From the NCBI RefSeq assembly GCF_048569485.1, contig NC_134358.1:216476128-216540127 (forward strand): a stretch of 64,000 nucleotides of DNA, in the 5' to 3' direction. The notes below the pieces were generated by a model. That model was not told the DNA's origin. It saw nothing but the letters and a program-made list of their open reading frames with translations, and did not search any database. The stretch comes from Anomaloglossus baeobatrachus. Taxonomy: Eukaryota; Chordata; Amphibia; Anura; Aromobatidae. Position numbers and translations under genes: made by a program. Shown in pieces: positions 10,447 through 23,077 of the stretch. Position 1 is the stretch's first letter, and every line of letters begins with the position of its first letter.

Positions 10447-12865
10447 GGCTAAGTTCACACACTGCGTTTTTCTGACGCTGCGTTTTTGTGCGTTTTTTGA
10501 GGCAAAAAACGCACAAAAATGCACCCGCGGCCAAAAAACAGGGCAAAAATGCATGCGTTTTTACCGCGTTTTGGTGCGTTTTTTTTGCTGCATTTTGCTA
10601 CGTTTTTGCTCACTGCGTTTTTTATCAGTGAACAATGTCATTAAAGATTGTGGGGAACAAAAAAAAAGGTCTGATGTCATGTCCTTCTTCAATATGTTCT
10701 TCATTCTCCACTAGTGTATGCAGGAGAGCAGACAGCTGCAGAACTACAAAGCTCAGCATCCTCCATCCAGGACTGTATGCAGGAGTTTTTTGCCCCCCCC
10801 CCCCAAAATATGACGTGGGTTTCATATTTTTGTATGCTAGCCAGGTAGAGCAGGCAGGTACGGGCTGCCCCCAACCCCCAGCTGCCTATTTGTACCCGGC
10901 TGAGAACCAAAAATATAAGGAAGCCCTTTTTTTTTTTTTAATTATTTCATGAATTGCATGAAATAATTAAAAAAAAAAAATGACGCCCAATTTTTGAGTC
11001 CAGCCAGGTACAACTACCGTAGGTAGCTGGGGATTGGAATCCGCAGTACAGAGTGCCCAAGCTTTCTGGGCACCCCCGCTGCGAATTGCAGTCCGCAGCC
11101 ACCCCAGAAAATGGCGCTTTCATAGAAGCGCCATCTTCTGGCGCTGTATCCAACTCCTCCAGCTGCCCTGGTGACGGGTGGCTCGCTGGGTAATGATGGG
11201 GTTAGGGCTAGCTGTATATTATCAGCTGGTCCTAAGCCAGAAATTCATGGTGTCACGCCAATATTAGACATGGCCACCATGAATTTCTAGTAAAGATAAA
11301 AAAAAAAAACACAACACACAGAAAAATATTTTTATTAGAAATACAACACAACACAATTAGTGACTCCATCTTTATTGAAATAAAGAACCCCCCTCCGCAG
11401 TAATCCTGGGTCAGGGTCCCGCGCCGTACAATCCGGATCCAATATCATCTCATCGGTTTGCTGGAAGGCATACCGATCAGATGATGTGTCAGGTTCAAGA
11501 ATGTGAATCACATCACACATCAGCTTTGGAATTTTTAGTGCTGAGTGCACATTTAGTGCTGGCTTTTTGTTTTTTCTTCATTGAATTGGTCGGTGGCTGA
11601 CCCCCACCTCGCTATGCACCCCAATTTGGGATGTATTCCACTTGTCTAGATTTTGAAGGTTGGTGACTGTTCACATTCAGTCATCAGACATCCTGTCCAC
11701 AGGCTATTTACTTCATGCAGCATTTGCTTGGACCTGTCCCGCCCACAGCCATGACTCATGGGTACGGGATTGAAATAGACCAGGTGAGTGCTGCTAAGAG
11801 CAATTCTACTATTCATATGTGAGGCCGTATGGCACATTTTATAAAAATATTTTAGTGTAGGACTGCTCCAAATAAGATTTGGCGTGATGTGGCGGGGTAG
11901 CTCAAGAAATTGCAATTTTTTGCCAAAAATCTCAAAATTTTTATAAGTATGGTTTGGAATTTTTAGTGCTGAAGTGCACATTTAGTGCTGGCTTTTTTTT
12001 TTACACATCAGCTGATTGTATAAAAGCCAATATATATACAATCAGCTGATGCATCGGTGCCCAAAAAAATAATAATAAAATACACACGTCTGTGATGACT
12101 CCTGTCCGATCGCACCAGGAGCTGCCGGTAATCAGTGAAGCGGTCTCCTGACGGCATCAGCTGATAGGGTAAGCCGGCCGGGCGGTAAAAAGCCGGCGTC
12201 ACCGCAAGACTTACGATCAGCTGATGCGTCAGGTGCCGCATCAGGTGACCGCATCAAGTGATCACCGCCAGGTCCTGCAGCCATCGGACGTGCCTGGGAG
12301 CCGGCACACAGCCGGAGCGGGGGTAGCGGTACTGGGAGAGATGCTGGGAGCGGACATGGCACCGGGAGTCTGCAGACAGGTGAGAATGGCATTTTTTTTT
12401 CTACTGTTCATTTTTAATTTCGCAGCTGCTTCCATCTCCGACATGGCGCCGGACAGGAGGTGGAGGCAGCGATGGCGGTACAGGGAGGATTCACGCTTCT
12501 GTGTTTGCTGACAGAAGGAATCTTCTTCCTGTACATGTCACTTTACTACCCACCCCTTGTGTTTATAGCTGCGTTTTTAGTCGTAGAAATGCATTAAAAC
12601 GCAGCTTTATATTTGCAATTTGCGTTTTTCATTGCGTTTTTGAACATCTCATTGAACTCAATGGGTGGAAAACGCAGTGAAAAACGCAAAAATAATTGAC
12701 ATGCTGCGTTTTTGTGGGCATCACAAAAATGCTGCTAAAAAAAACCGCTGTGTGCAGACAGCTGAAAACTCATAGACTTTGCTTCCACAGCAGTTTTCTG
12801 AGCAAAAACGCACCTGAAAAACATGCAAAAAACGCTGCGAAAAATGCACTGTGTGAACTGTACCC
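10447..12865. mobile_element. 2.4-kb non-autonomous Harbinger-type element
   Basis: The left end GGCTAAGTTCACACACTGCG and right end CACTGTGTGAACTGTACCC are imperfect inverted repeats. Both are flanked by TTA (10444-10446 and 12866-12868). Subterminal sequence is rich in AAAACGCA on both sides. The interior has no transposase. It includes GCATGAAATAATT with its inverted copy near 10940-10970, and a CAGCTGAT-rich palindromic stretch near 12005-12240. A TTA duplication fits PIF/Harbinger; two adjacent smaller elements cannot be excluded. Confidence 0.6.
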
Positions 12866-12914
12866 TTACAGGGCCTCTGTCCCCACAGAATGACTGATCA
12901 TATCCAGTATACAC

Positions 12915-13130
12915 CGTGTGCAGAATTATTAGGCAAGTTGTATTTTAGAGGATTTTTTTTATTTTTGATCAACAACTATGTTCTCAATCAACCCAAAAGA
13001 CTCATAAATATCAAAGCTTAATATTTTTGGAAGTTGGAGTGTTTTTTTTTTTAAGATTTGGCTATCTTAGGAGGATATCTGTTTGTGCAGGTAACTATTA
13101 CTGTGCAGAATTATTAGGCAACTTAATAAA
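12915..13130. repeat. Interspersed repeat with two TGTGCAGAATTATTAGGCAA copies
   Basis: The 20-bp motif TGTGCAGAATTATTAGGCAA occurs near 12919 and again near 13099, around an AT-rich core. I recognise the sequence as a recurrent vertebrate repeat but cannot name its family with confidence. Confidence 0.6.
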
Positions 13131-13149
13131 AACCAAATATATTCCCATC

Positions 13150-14880
13150 TCAAGCATAGAAGAAAGGAAACTTTGATACGCTTATCGGAGTGGCAGGAAC
13201 TTGTGATACTTCCATGATATATAGTAAAATATGTACTGAATCTCAATCAAGCTGGAAGGAAGAGATTCTCTGGTTGGGATAAAGCTATAAAAGATCCAGA
13301 ATTTTACACCAAAAATTTAGAAGGTTGGAACAAAGTAAGAACAGCTATGATCAATGGAGAGAAATGTATTTTAAATTAATTCATAATGTGACATATGCAT
13401 TTAACCTCTCCTTTCACAATTCATCACCTCACTACCTAAGAGTGTGCCCGAAATGTCATCTACTGTAAATAAAGCAAACATGTTTCACTGTTTGTGGGAA
13501 TGGCCTAATATTCAAAGTATTTGGGGAGAGGTTTTTGAATATATAAGAAAAGATCTGGAGCATAGATATTCCCAAGACTCCTTAATCTAGCATTTTTCAT
13601 TGCATTACTTTGCAAGAGGAATAGAAGACTGGGTATATAACGTATAATTAATATAGTGCTGTTAGCAGCCAAAAAATGCATACTCAGACATTGGTTGGAA
13701 AAACAAACAATAAGGCTATCAGGGATGGTAGATTTGTTACAGAAACTAATGATTTTTTTTATAAAATTGAAACAGAAAAACAAAAAGGAGAAAAACAAAA
13801 AATAAACAGACGACTTTTATTGAACGCAGTTTAACACAAGCGGAAATTTTGAGTGTAATGAAGGTGTTTAGAAATACAGCTTGGTATAGCTTTGAAGAAT
13901 TGAGAGGGACACTGAAAATATTAGATAGAGGAAACTAAGGGTGGTGTCACACACAGCGACGACGACAACGACGTCGCTGCTATGTCACCATTTTCTGTGA
14001 CGTTGCAGCGATGTCCCGTCGCTGTCGCTGTGTGTGATATCCAGCAACGACCTGGCCCCTGCTGTGAGGTCGCCGGTCGTTGCTGAATGTCCAGCTTCAT
14101 TTTTTGGTCGTCGCTCTCCCGCTGTGACGCACACATCGCGAGAGAGCGACGAAATGAAGCGAGCAGGGAGCAGGAGCTGGCATCTGGCAGCTGTGGTAAG
14201 CTGTAACCAGGGTAAACATCGGGTAACCAAGGGAAGACCTTTCCCTGGTTACCCGATATTTACCTTTGTTACCAGCGTCCGCCGCTCTCGCTGCCAGTGC
14301 CGGCTCCCTGCTCTCTGCACATGTAGCTGCAGTACACATCGGGTAATTAACCCGATGTGTACTGTAGCTAGGAGTGCAGGGAGCCAGCGCTAAGCAGTGT
14401 GCGCGGCTCTCTGCACATGTAGCTGCAGTACACATCGGGTAATTAACCCGATGTGTACTGTAGCTAGGAGTGCAGGGAGCAAGCGCTAAACAGTGTGCGC
14501 GGCTCCCTGCTCTCTGCACATGTAGCACAGCGACGCGTGTCGTTATGATCGCTGCTGCGTCTGCTGTGTTTGACAGCTAAGCAGCGATTATAACAGCGAC
14601 TTACAAGGTCGCTGTTGCGTCACAGAAAATGGTGACGTAACAGCGACGTCATTGTCGCTATGTGTGAACCCAGCTTAAGTTTATAGCTCCAGTATTACAT
14701 TTCAACTGAAAGGGGGGGGGTATAAATGATTACTGTTTGAGATAAATCTGATATAATGAATGTGATAAAAAAAAGGAAAAAAAAAGGGATGAGAAGGCTA
14801 TAAGAGATAGTGGGCAAATGGTCAAAGTATTTACAGTATATGATGTTAAATGTTCTTGTTTGTGTATTGGACTTTCTCAT
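13150..14880 (+). pseudogene. L1-type LINE 3' end, split by a MITE
   Basis: The plus strand encodes fragments typical of the C-terminal part of L1 ORF2: DQWREMYFKLIHNVTYAFN, then CPKCH and a CGNG-IFKVFGE-type block, interrupted by stops and frame changes. An AT-rich 3' non-coding part continues to about 14880 after a MITE (13939-14675). Only the 3' end is present, as expected for 5'-truncated LINE insertions. Confidence 0.65.
13939..14675. mobile_element. Harbinger-type MITE (CACACACAGCGA family)
   Basis: Left end GGGTGGTGTCACACACAGCG, right end GTCGCTATGTGTGAACCCAGC, with TAA at both sides (13936-13938 and 14676-14678). The interior has duplicated palindromes around ATCGGGTAATTAACCCGAT at about 14340 and 14440. 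It is related to the longer MITEs at 29897 and 47191. Confidence 0.75.
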
Positions 14881-16180
14881 CATACTCTGGAAATGTGGAC
14901 TACTGAGCAGAGATTAGCGGACCCCTTGAAATTCGGTTTGGCAGATTCAGCCGGACTTTAGATAAACTTCTGTTCTGGACCTGAATGCCAATGGAAGTCA
15001 CTGATTGGGCGCTTCAGATCTCCGCTCACATACAGCCAGCCATAAACAGAGCACTTCCGGTGGAGGGTAGGTGGTTTTTTTTTTACCATCTTATTTTTTT
15101 TTTGGGGTGCACACTACATCAGATAACGGTAGATACCCCTAGTGCGAGTCATTCAAACAGTGCAAGGGACTCACACTGGGCTGAGCAGAGTGTACCTGAG
15201 CACAGCAATGCTCAAACGAGTGGTTAGCATACATAAAAGCACTCGCACTCAAAGCACAGGTTTTTTAGGTTGTTGTTTTTTTTTTTTGTTTTTTTTTATT
15301 ATGTAAAGCCCCTGTTCGTTACAAACACCGAACTTTACAGTAAGGGATTTCTTTGAGGCTAAATTCGCTCTCCAAACCTGAAGCCATAACATGCGTCAAA
15401 TAGCCACACAATTACTTGTGGCCTGAGTGGAACATTCTGCCACATCAACAGTTAAGGAACAGAAGATACTTAGCTGCTTGTGTAATCTGGTCAGCCACAT
15501 CCAACTCCTGGGATCTGGCCAAAAGACTGAGCTTAGGCCAAGCACCTGTGCCGCAAACAGCCTTGGCAAACCAGGTAGCAGCAAAGGCCGGACAAAGGGC
15601 AAAGCCTGCTACCTCAACTGCCAACTTAGCCACAGACTCATTGAATCTATCTGCGTGATCGTTCCCCATCCCAAGAACCTAGTCACTGCCATGAACCTGG
15701 CGAGCAAGATGCCTACAGACAAGGAAAGAGTGATAGGGCATGGTACTACATTACCAGTCCTGAAGACAGGCCATCTTCTGCACACGCACGCTATGAGGGG
15801 TGAGTGGGCAAGAGGCTTAACTGTCAAACGTACCTCTGCCCTGTACCAGTCTTCTGTCAGCTACCACGGTCCGGCCATCTCAATGCGAGAGAGGATACAG
15901 CCTGAAAACCAGTCTGTAAGCTCAGTCACTACGTGGATGAAAGTGTACAGTCACGCTGTTACTGAGGAACCAGATATCTCTAAAAATAAAAACAAATTTA
16001 ACATCTAGCATCAATACAGGTCTGATACAAACCTTTTCTCCAACAGTAGAAAAACTGAGGCGGCCGGTGGCTAGCAGGCAAGGTCGGCTGGGGAGAAGCT
16101 TTTTTTTTTCCTTCTATCTAATACTAGTGTCTAGTGCTTTTTTTGCTGCAGTATGCGCTGGTACGGCGTACCGGAAAATC
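14881..16180. other. Unassigned; one open frame without homology
   Basis: Poly-T/poly-A tracts at 15070-15110 and 15270-15300 sit among AT-rich sequence. An open frame of 193 codons on the plus strand (15427-16008) has no motif I recognise, and an overlapping minus-strand frame is equally long-lived, so I do not call a gene. Short pieces near 14920 and 15310 resemble decayed hAT ends. Confidence 0.4.
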
Positions 16181-16185
16181 TGAAG

Positions 16186-16275
16186 AGCGCCTCTGGCTCT
16201 GTCCACATGGCTAATTTTTAAACTATACAAATTAGCCATGTGTGAAGCGGAGTCACAAGCCAGAGGCGTATCTAG
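16186..16275. repeat. Short inverted repeat at a hAT-like terminus
   Basis: GCGCCTCTGGCT and CCACATGGCTAATTT are mirrored by AAATTAGCCATGTG and AGCCAGAGGCG. The right arm continues as CAGAGGCGTATCTAGGG, resembling termini of non-autonomous hAT elements. Confidence 0.5.
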
Positions 16276-16615
16276 GGGGGAGCTGGCGGGGCGCTGTGGG
16301 GCTGCCTGATGCTGCGGTGTCTGCTGGGTGGGAGCCTCTATTCTCTGAGCGCAGCGGTCACGCTGACAACCGCACTCATAGAAAGTGCAGCGCACGGCTC
16401 CCACTACTCAATTGTCCTTGTATCTGTCAGACGCGAGGACAATTGAAGAGGTGATCCCTGGCGCTGACTTCCGGGTCAGCGCAACGGCTTTCATGTGATC
16501 GGGTCAGCTGATCAGACTGCTGACCCCGGAAGTCAGCGCCACAGCGCGGACGCAACAGAGAAACGCTGATAAGTGCTCCACTGTGGAGCTGAAGAAGACA
16601 TGGAGGAGGAACATT
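16276..16615. other. Unassigned, GC-rich
   Basis: Contains an inverted pair (CTGACTTCCGGGTCAGCGC against GACCCCGGAAGTCAGCGC at about 16465-16545). This suggests a foldback element; no coding sequence is supported. Confidence 0.45.
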
Positions 16616-17180
16616 ATGGGCTAAGAGGGGAGTATTTATGAAACAGTATAGGGGAGGGAACTATCTGTGGACACACTTTGAGGGGACAGAGGGTGGGGAA
16701 TGGGAAGCATCTGTGGACACACTTTGGGGGGACAGAGGGTGGGGAGGCGACAATATCTGTATACACAGTATGGGTGGGGGAGGGAACTATCTGTGGACAG
16801 AGTATGGTGGGAAGAGAGGATGGGGAGGGGGAAGTATCTTTGGACACAAGGAGAGGATGAGATTTCATACATGGGAAGAGAGGATGAGGTTTCATGCATG
16901 GGAAGAGAGGATGAGGTTTCATGCATGGGGAGAGAGGATGAGGTTTTATGCATGGGGACAGAGAGGATGAGGTTTCATGCATGGGGACAGAGAGGAAGAG
17001 CGGTGATGCATGGGGACAGAGAGGAAGAGGGGTGATGCATGGGGACAGAGGATGAGGGGTGATGCATGGGGCAGAGAGGATGAGGTTTCATGCATGGGGA
17101 CAGAAAAGATGAGGTTTCATGCATGGGGACAGAGAGGATGTGGAGCGAACTGGAAAGAAATTTTGAGGACACATAATAAA
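16616..17180. repeat. GA-rich minisatellites
   Basis: First a loose repeat of ATCTGTGGACACA and GGGGACAGAGGGTGGGG (16655-16850). Then about ten copies of a roughly 29-bp unit containing GAGGTTTCATGCATGGGGA (16855-17145). Open frames on both strands come from the repeat. Confidence 0.9.
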
Positions 17181-18645
17181 GAGTGACATGGTATGAGGAG
17201 CAAGTGGGCAGGATGGGGAATGAGGGGGAAAAGTATATAGGCCCACAGGAGGTAGTGAGGAGACTGTAAGGGATGAGAAGAATGTGAGGGGCACAGAATA
17301 AAGACTGGGTATTGGAGGAGGGTGGTATGGAGAGGGGGCAGAATGAGAGGACAGTGTGAGGTTATAGCAAGGAGGGGGGAGTGTGATGATGGCACAGTAT
17401 AAAGACTGGGCAGTATAAGGGGACACAGTGTAAAGGATACTGTAAACAGTAGGCTCAGTTTGGAAAGAGAGGGAATATGGAGGGCATGTACCATAAGAGG
17501 GACTGTGTGGGTCATATTTTGTGCAGAGAATACTATGAGGGGCCATTATTTATTCTGGGGCACAGTGTAGGGCAGATATTTTTAAGTAGAAGTATTATAA
17601 TCATTCTGCTATTTTTAGGGGCATCGTGTCAGGATGTGTTACAGAAGACCGGAGAAGATGGAAATCTGCAGAGACGACATGTGAATGTGAAAAGTCATCA
17701 TTGCGTCAGGACAAGATGAAGAATAGAAAGAAATGACTAGAGACAACATCATCTATAAGGTACCTGAATGTAAATGTTTATTTGTGATACTGACAATGTC
17801 TTATCATTAGGCCTTGGTCCCACTTGCGCATTGCTTCTGATGTGAGCACAATGTGACCCTCACTGATCAGCTGATTATAGTGCAGGTGGCCGGAAATGCT
17901 TATTTCTGGATCTGCTCCGTCCTCTGATAGTGTCCGCGGCCGGGTACTGCACATCCGCCTCATTGATTTTAATAGGAGACTGCTGCCACTATCAGAAGAC
18001 TGAGCAGATCAAGAACTGAGCACTTCCGGCCACCTGCCACCACCGACACCTGGAGTAGGGAATTGGCGGGGTTGCCAGGTGCCGGACCCTGACCAATCAG
18101 ACATTGGTGACCTATCCTAAGGAAAGGTCATTAATGTTAAAGTAGTGGACAATCTCTTGTGCCGTCTGACAAGTTAAGGGTTAAAATGTTATTTATTTAT
18201 GTTGTTAGGAGCATTAAAGGGGTTGTCCAAATTTGTGATGAGTCTGCAGTCACTCCTTGTGTCACTGACTGCAGCCTTCTGAATTCTCACAGTGCACACA
18301 CTGCACGCTGTCAGGATGCTCTGGTGCCGGCGGTGAGAGTGGGAGGTTATGAAGCTGCAAGTATAAGATTTACATAGATGTGGTCACGTGCTGAACAGAC
18401 ATGCTCAATTAAAATGAATTGACGCTGGACACATCAAATCAGAATGTGGCCAGAAGTATACAAATCTCATACTTGTGCTCACATGATCGTCCACTCTCTC
18501 CACCGGCAAACCCCCCCCCCCCCTTGCTCCTCAATGTCGGCCAGCGGTGCCTGACAGCACCCCCCCCTCCTCGCCTCAGAGATGCGTACCAGCAAATGTT
18601 TTTACAAAAAAAGCACTGCTAGTGTCAGTCTCCAGTTGGCCAAAT
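17181..18645. other. Unassigned; GA-rich, then unique sequence
   Basis: Purine-rich to about 17560, then apparently unique DNA. Near 18138-18157 (AAAGTAGTGGACAATCTCTT) and 18212-18228 (TTAAAGGGGTTGTCC) are two termini of the frog TTAA-type MITE class, pointing away from each other; neither element can be closed by eye. No exon is supported. Confidence 0.4.
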
Positions 18646-18647
18646 TC

Positions 18648-18740
18648 TAAAATCCACTGCACTCCGTAGTAATTTGTGAATGCTTGATTAAAGTTTATTC
18701 ATAAAGGTTGCACACAGGTGAAGATTAAAGTATTTTTGAT
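18648..18740. repeat. Interspersed repeat, inverted copy at 34208-34300
   Basis: AATCCACTGCACTCCGTAGT and GTGAATGCTTGATTAAAG recur as the reverse complement at 34208-34300 with about 90% identity. The family is unknown. Confidence 0.65.
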
Positions 18741-18744
18741 TAAT

Positions 18745-19121
18745 CAAAAGCAACTAATAAGGACGTTTGACCTTAGCTCAGGTCTTAACCATCAAGTCGC
18801 TGATTTAGCACAAATTAAGAGTTTACGGAGACTGTCCACCAGTAGGGGCTGAGGAATGTCTATAATGCATTTGCATCAGCGTGGGAGTGTCTGAATTCAG
18901 TTGTCCACAAGCCTGTCTACAGTATACATCTGTATTCTACTAAAGACATTATCAGCCTTCACAGCTGGGCATCACCTCTATTATGGACATTCCTCAGCCC
19001 CTACTATTGGACACAAGCTCCCTAAACTCTCTCGCTCTGTTAATTTGTGCCAAATCAGCGACTTGATGAGAGACCTGGGCTAGGTCAAACATACTTATTA
19101 TTTGACGCTTTTGATTCATGA
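18745..19121. mobile_element. Foldback MITE
   Basis: The first ~110 bp (GTTTGACCTTAGCTCAGGTC, CATCAAGTCGCTGATTTAGC) are mirrored by the last ~110 bp (CAAATCAGCGACTTGATGAG, GGGCTAGGTCAAAC). The ends are AATCAAAAGC and GCTTTTGATT. No coding sequence. Confidence 0.75.
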
Positions 19122-19520
19122 AAAATACCATATTTTTCGAATTATAAGGGCACGCTCACACAATGTTAGTCAATGAGGAAGAGCAGTTGGTCAGCATTTC
19201 TCGCATCAAGATTCTGTGTGCGAGAAAAGTCGCAACATTCAAGTGAATGGGTGCGAGAATAACATCGGACTGCACTCGGATGTTCGTGCAGTGCAATATA
19301 CGCACAGGCTGACAATGGAGGAGATGGGGGGGGAATTAACCCCTCCATCTCCTCCGCAGTGCCTGCCCTCAGCTTCACAGTCACATGACACTTGGCTCAC
19401 ACTTGCAGCAGAGCCTGAGTCACGGATCATTAGCATCTCGCAACGGATGCCACGCGCTAGTGTGACTCCAGCCTAAGACGCACTTTTCCTCCCAAAAATT
19501 TGGGAGTAAAATCAGGGGTG
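19122..19520. repeat. TATAAGACGCAC-type repeat, split by a MITE
   Basis: CATATTTTTCGAATTATAA before 19148 and GACGCACTTTTCCTCCC after 19473 are two halves of one repeat. The related copy at 37668-43930 is also interrupted, there by DIRS copy C. Confidence 0.6.
19148..19473. mobile_element. Harbinger-type MITE
   Basis: Left end GGGCACGCTCACACAATG, right end CTAGTGTGACTCCAGCC, flanked by TAA at 19145-19147 and 19474-19476. Non-coding. Confidence 0.75.
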
Positions 19521-20040
19521 AGTCTTAAAATAGGAATATAGCTTACCGGGGGGCGATAGAGAAGGGTCACAGGAGGTAGGGCAATGCTGTGCTGATCTCT
19601 GCAGCAGGCAGCCCTGCTCTGTGCGGCGAGGTACAGGCCATTCTGAAGTTGTCGGCAGTGAGGGCTTTCAAATAATGGCGCCCAGTCGGGGTGTGCACAG
19701 ATGGAGCTCTCGGCTCAAGCTCTCATCTGCGCACACGCAGACTCCAGCCGCCATTTCTTTGAAGCCCACATCGCCAACATCTTCAGAATGGCCAGTGCCT
19801 CACCGCCCGCAGCGAGCCCCAGGACAGAACGCTAGTTGCCCCAGGACAGAGCCGCATCAATTATCTGGGTACCCCTTTGCACCGACTGCAGCATCGCCAT
19901 ACTCTTGTACCGCCCCTGCCTCCTGTGACCCCAGCTGCCGACCCACCTCCCCAGTAAGATACCACCGGATTATAAAAGCGGTCCCCATATTTTTACCTTT
20001 TGTAATCTCTAAATCTGGGGGAGTCTTCTAAAACAAAAAA
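19521..20040. other. Unassigned
   Basis: GC-rich sequence with an open frame of 136 codons (19621-20031) lacking any recognisable motif. Probably the rest of the TATAAGACGCAC-type repeat, because TTATAAAAGCGG and GGGGGAGTCTTCTAAAAC close it at the right. Confidence 0.4.
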
Positions 20041-20552
20041 AACCTGATTTTTGTGTACTCACCGTAAAATCGTTTTCTCTTAGCCATCATTGGGGGACAC
20101 AGGACCATGGGTGTTATGCTGCTTATCCATAGGAGGACACTAAGTAGATGCAAAGATGTTAGCTCCTCCCCTGCAGTATACACCCCATGGCCCAGCCAGG
20201 CTACTTCAGTTTTAGTACACAAGCAGTAGGAGAACAAGTAACAAAAAAACGTGAGTGAATACTCATAACAAAAAAGTACTGAGACAGAAAAAAAGCTATG
20301 GCCCAACAGGGCAAAAGGGAGGGTGCTGTGTCCCCCAATGATGGCTAAGAGAAAACAATTTTACGGTGAGTACACAAAAATCCGTTTTTCTCTGACGCCT
20401 CATTGGGGGACACAGGACCATGGGACGTCCTAAAGCACTCCATGGGTGGGTAAACAATAAACAAAGCAACCCAAGGACTAGGAACCAGTCCCAGATAGCC
20501 AGGAGCGCCTACTGAGATAGGTACTCCACTATCGTTTGCAGAATTTTCCTAC

Positions 20553-22782
20553 CTAGGTTCGCCTCAGCTGAAGCCTGGGTATGGACTCAGTAATGCTTTG
20601 AAACAGTATGTAGGCAAGACCAGGTCGCAGCCTTACACCTCTGTTCCACTGAAGCCTGATGCCTAATGGCCCAAGAGGCGCCAACTGCTCGCGTGGAATG
20701 AGTCCGCAGCCCACTAGGAATGGGCTTGAGTTGCAAGCGGTAGACCTCCTGGATCGCAGAGCAAATCCAGCGAGCCAGCGTTGCCTATGAACCTGCCTCT
20801 CCTTTCTTAGGCCTTTCAAGAATGACGAACAAGGAGTCTATGTTCCTAAAGGGGCTGTCCTGGGTACGTAATATCTGAGAGCCCTCACAAGGTCTAGCGA
20901 ATATAGAACCCTTTCCACCCTATGGACTGGGTGTGGACAAAAGGAAGGCAAAATAATGTCCTCGTTCATATGAAATGGGGAAGTAACCTTCAGAAGAAAA
21001 TCCGGAAGGGGGCGTAGAACCACCTTGTCCTGATGAAAGATCAGAAAGGGTTCGCGGCAAGAGTGCTGCCAGTTCCGAAACTTGTCTGATTGACGTAATC
21101 GCCACTAAGAATGTTACCTTACAGGAGAGAAGAGCAAGAGAAGATTCCTTAAGAGGTTCAAAAGGGGACCTCTGGATACCGTCCAAAACGAGATTGAGGT
21201 CCCATGGGTCCAGCGACCGTTTATACAGGAAAACTAGATGGGAAACACCCTTGAGGAAAATCTTGACTTATGGATTGCAAGCTAGGCGGTATTGATAGAA
21301 TATTGAGAGAGATGAAACCTGCCCCTTAACCCCTTAACGACCGCGGGCCGTAAAATTACGTCCTAAATGACATAATCTTACTGCCCGCGGTCCTCCGGCG
21401 GCAGCATGCCGCGATCGGCACACATCTCAGCTGATTTTCACAGCTGAGATGTGTGCCTGCTAGGCACGAGCAGAATCGTTATCTGCTCGTGCTGATTAAC
21501 CCCTTATATGGCGCTGTCAATACATGACAGCGCCATTATAAGCGCAATCGCGGTAAAGTTTTACTTACCGCCGAAACCGGAAGTCACGTGACGCGATCAC
21601 GTGACTCCCGATAGTTGTCATGGTAGTACAGGGTCATGTGATGACTCCTGTACTACACATGAATTGGTTTCACTTTCGCTGTGCCCGGGGCACAGCAAAA
21701 GAGAAAGACAGCGTATCTGCTGTTTACAGCCTTCCAGCTGTGATCAGCAGATACTGCAGAGCGATCGGAATGCTGATCGCAATAGCCCCCTAGGGGGACT
21801 AGTAAAATAAAAAAAAAAAGTAAAAAAATAAGTTTTAAAAAATTAAAAAAAACCAAAAAAACCTAAAAGTTCAAATCACCCCCCATTCGCCCCATTGAAA
21901 ATTAAAGGGTTAAAAAAATAAAAAATATACACACATTTGGTATCGCCGCGTTCAGAAACGCCCGATCTATCAAAATATAAAATCAATTAATCTGATCAGT
22001 AAACGGCGTAGCGGCAAAAATATTCCAAACGCCAAAACGACGTTTTTTTGTCGCCACAACTTTTGCGCAAAATGCAATAAGAGGCGATCAAAACGTAGCA
22101 TCTGCGCAAAAATGGTACCGTTAAAAACGTCAGCTCGAGACGCAAAAAATAAGCCGTCATTGAGCCTAAGATCCCGAAAAATGAGAACGCTACGGGTCAC
22201 GGAATATGGCGTAAAACGTGCGCCACTTTTTTCGGACAAACTTCCGATTTTTTTTTAACCCCTTATATAAAAGTAAACCTATACATGTTTGGTGTCTACG
22301 AACTCGCACTGACCTGAGGCATCACACCCACACATCAGTTTTACCATATAGTGAACACAGTGAATAAAATATCTCAAAAACCATAGTGCTATCGCACTTT
22401 TTTTGCAATTTTTCAGCATTTGGAATTTTTTTGCCATTTTCTAGTACACAATATGGTAAAACTGATGGTTTCATTTAAAAGTACAGCTCGTTCCGCAAAA
22501 AATGAGCCCTCACATGACCATATTGACTGAAAAATAAAAAAGTTACGTCTCTCAGAAAAAGAATGGCGAAAAAAAAAAACGGAAAGCGAAAAATCGGCCG
22601 GTCGTGAAAGGGTTAAGGGAGCTGAGGGCCAACCCCTTTTGCAACCTGACTGCAAAAAAAAAATAATCAAGAATTCTGGGGATCGCCAGAGGCATAGGTT
22701 GGACATTAGATTCCCTGCACTGTGAAAGGAAAGTTTTCCACATACGGTGGTAAATACGGGATGAAGGCCGGCTTTCGGGCAC
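20553..22782 (-). pseudogene. DIRS copy A tyrosine recombinase remains
   Basis: Minus-strand fragments match the recombinase of copies B, C and D: SPFEPLKESSLALLSCKVTF, DLVRALRYYVPRTAPL and a C-terminal block near 20.6 kb. The N-terminal core-binding part (KIYHRMWKTFLSQC-like) lies at about 22.6-22.8 kb on the far side of an inserted TTAA element. The enzyme would integrate circular cDNA by recombination. Fossil, many breaks. Confidence 0.8.
21330..22612. mobile_element. TTAA-flanked non-autonomous DNA element
   Basis: Left end CCCCTTAACGACCGCGGGCC, right end CGGCCGGTCGTGAAAGGG, flanked by TTAA (21326-21329 and 22613-22616). TTAA duplications are used by piggyBac and Kolobok elements. It is 1283 bp, has no transposase, and is rich in short palindromes (CACATCTCAGCTGATTTTCA, then CAGCTGAGATGTG). 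It is inserted in the recombinase region of DIRS copy A. Confidence 0.8.
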
Positions 22783-23077
22783 TGTACATGGTGGAGATGA
22801 CCGCAGGAGAGAATCTCGCTCTTGTTAAAGTCCAGGTCTCAATGGCCAGGCCGTCAGCTTCAGGGCTCTGGAGTTCTGATGGGAAATGGGCCCTTGGGTC
22901 AGCAGGTCTGGGATGCTTATGAGGCGCCATGAGCAATTGTACTAATTCAGCATACCAGGCGCACCTGGGCTAGTCCGGTGCTATTAGTATCACCAGGACT
23001 CCTTCTGCCTTGATCTTCCTGATTACTCGCAGCAGCAGGGGCAGACGCGAAAAACATGTAGGCAGACAGAAACGACT

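Noticed and set aside
15427-16008. 193-codon open frame as a host gene
   Set aside because: No motif, no convincing splice or start context, and equally long frames on the opposite strand.
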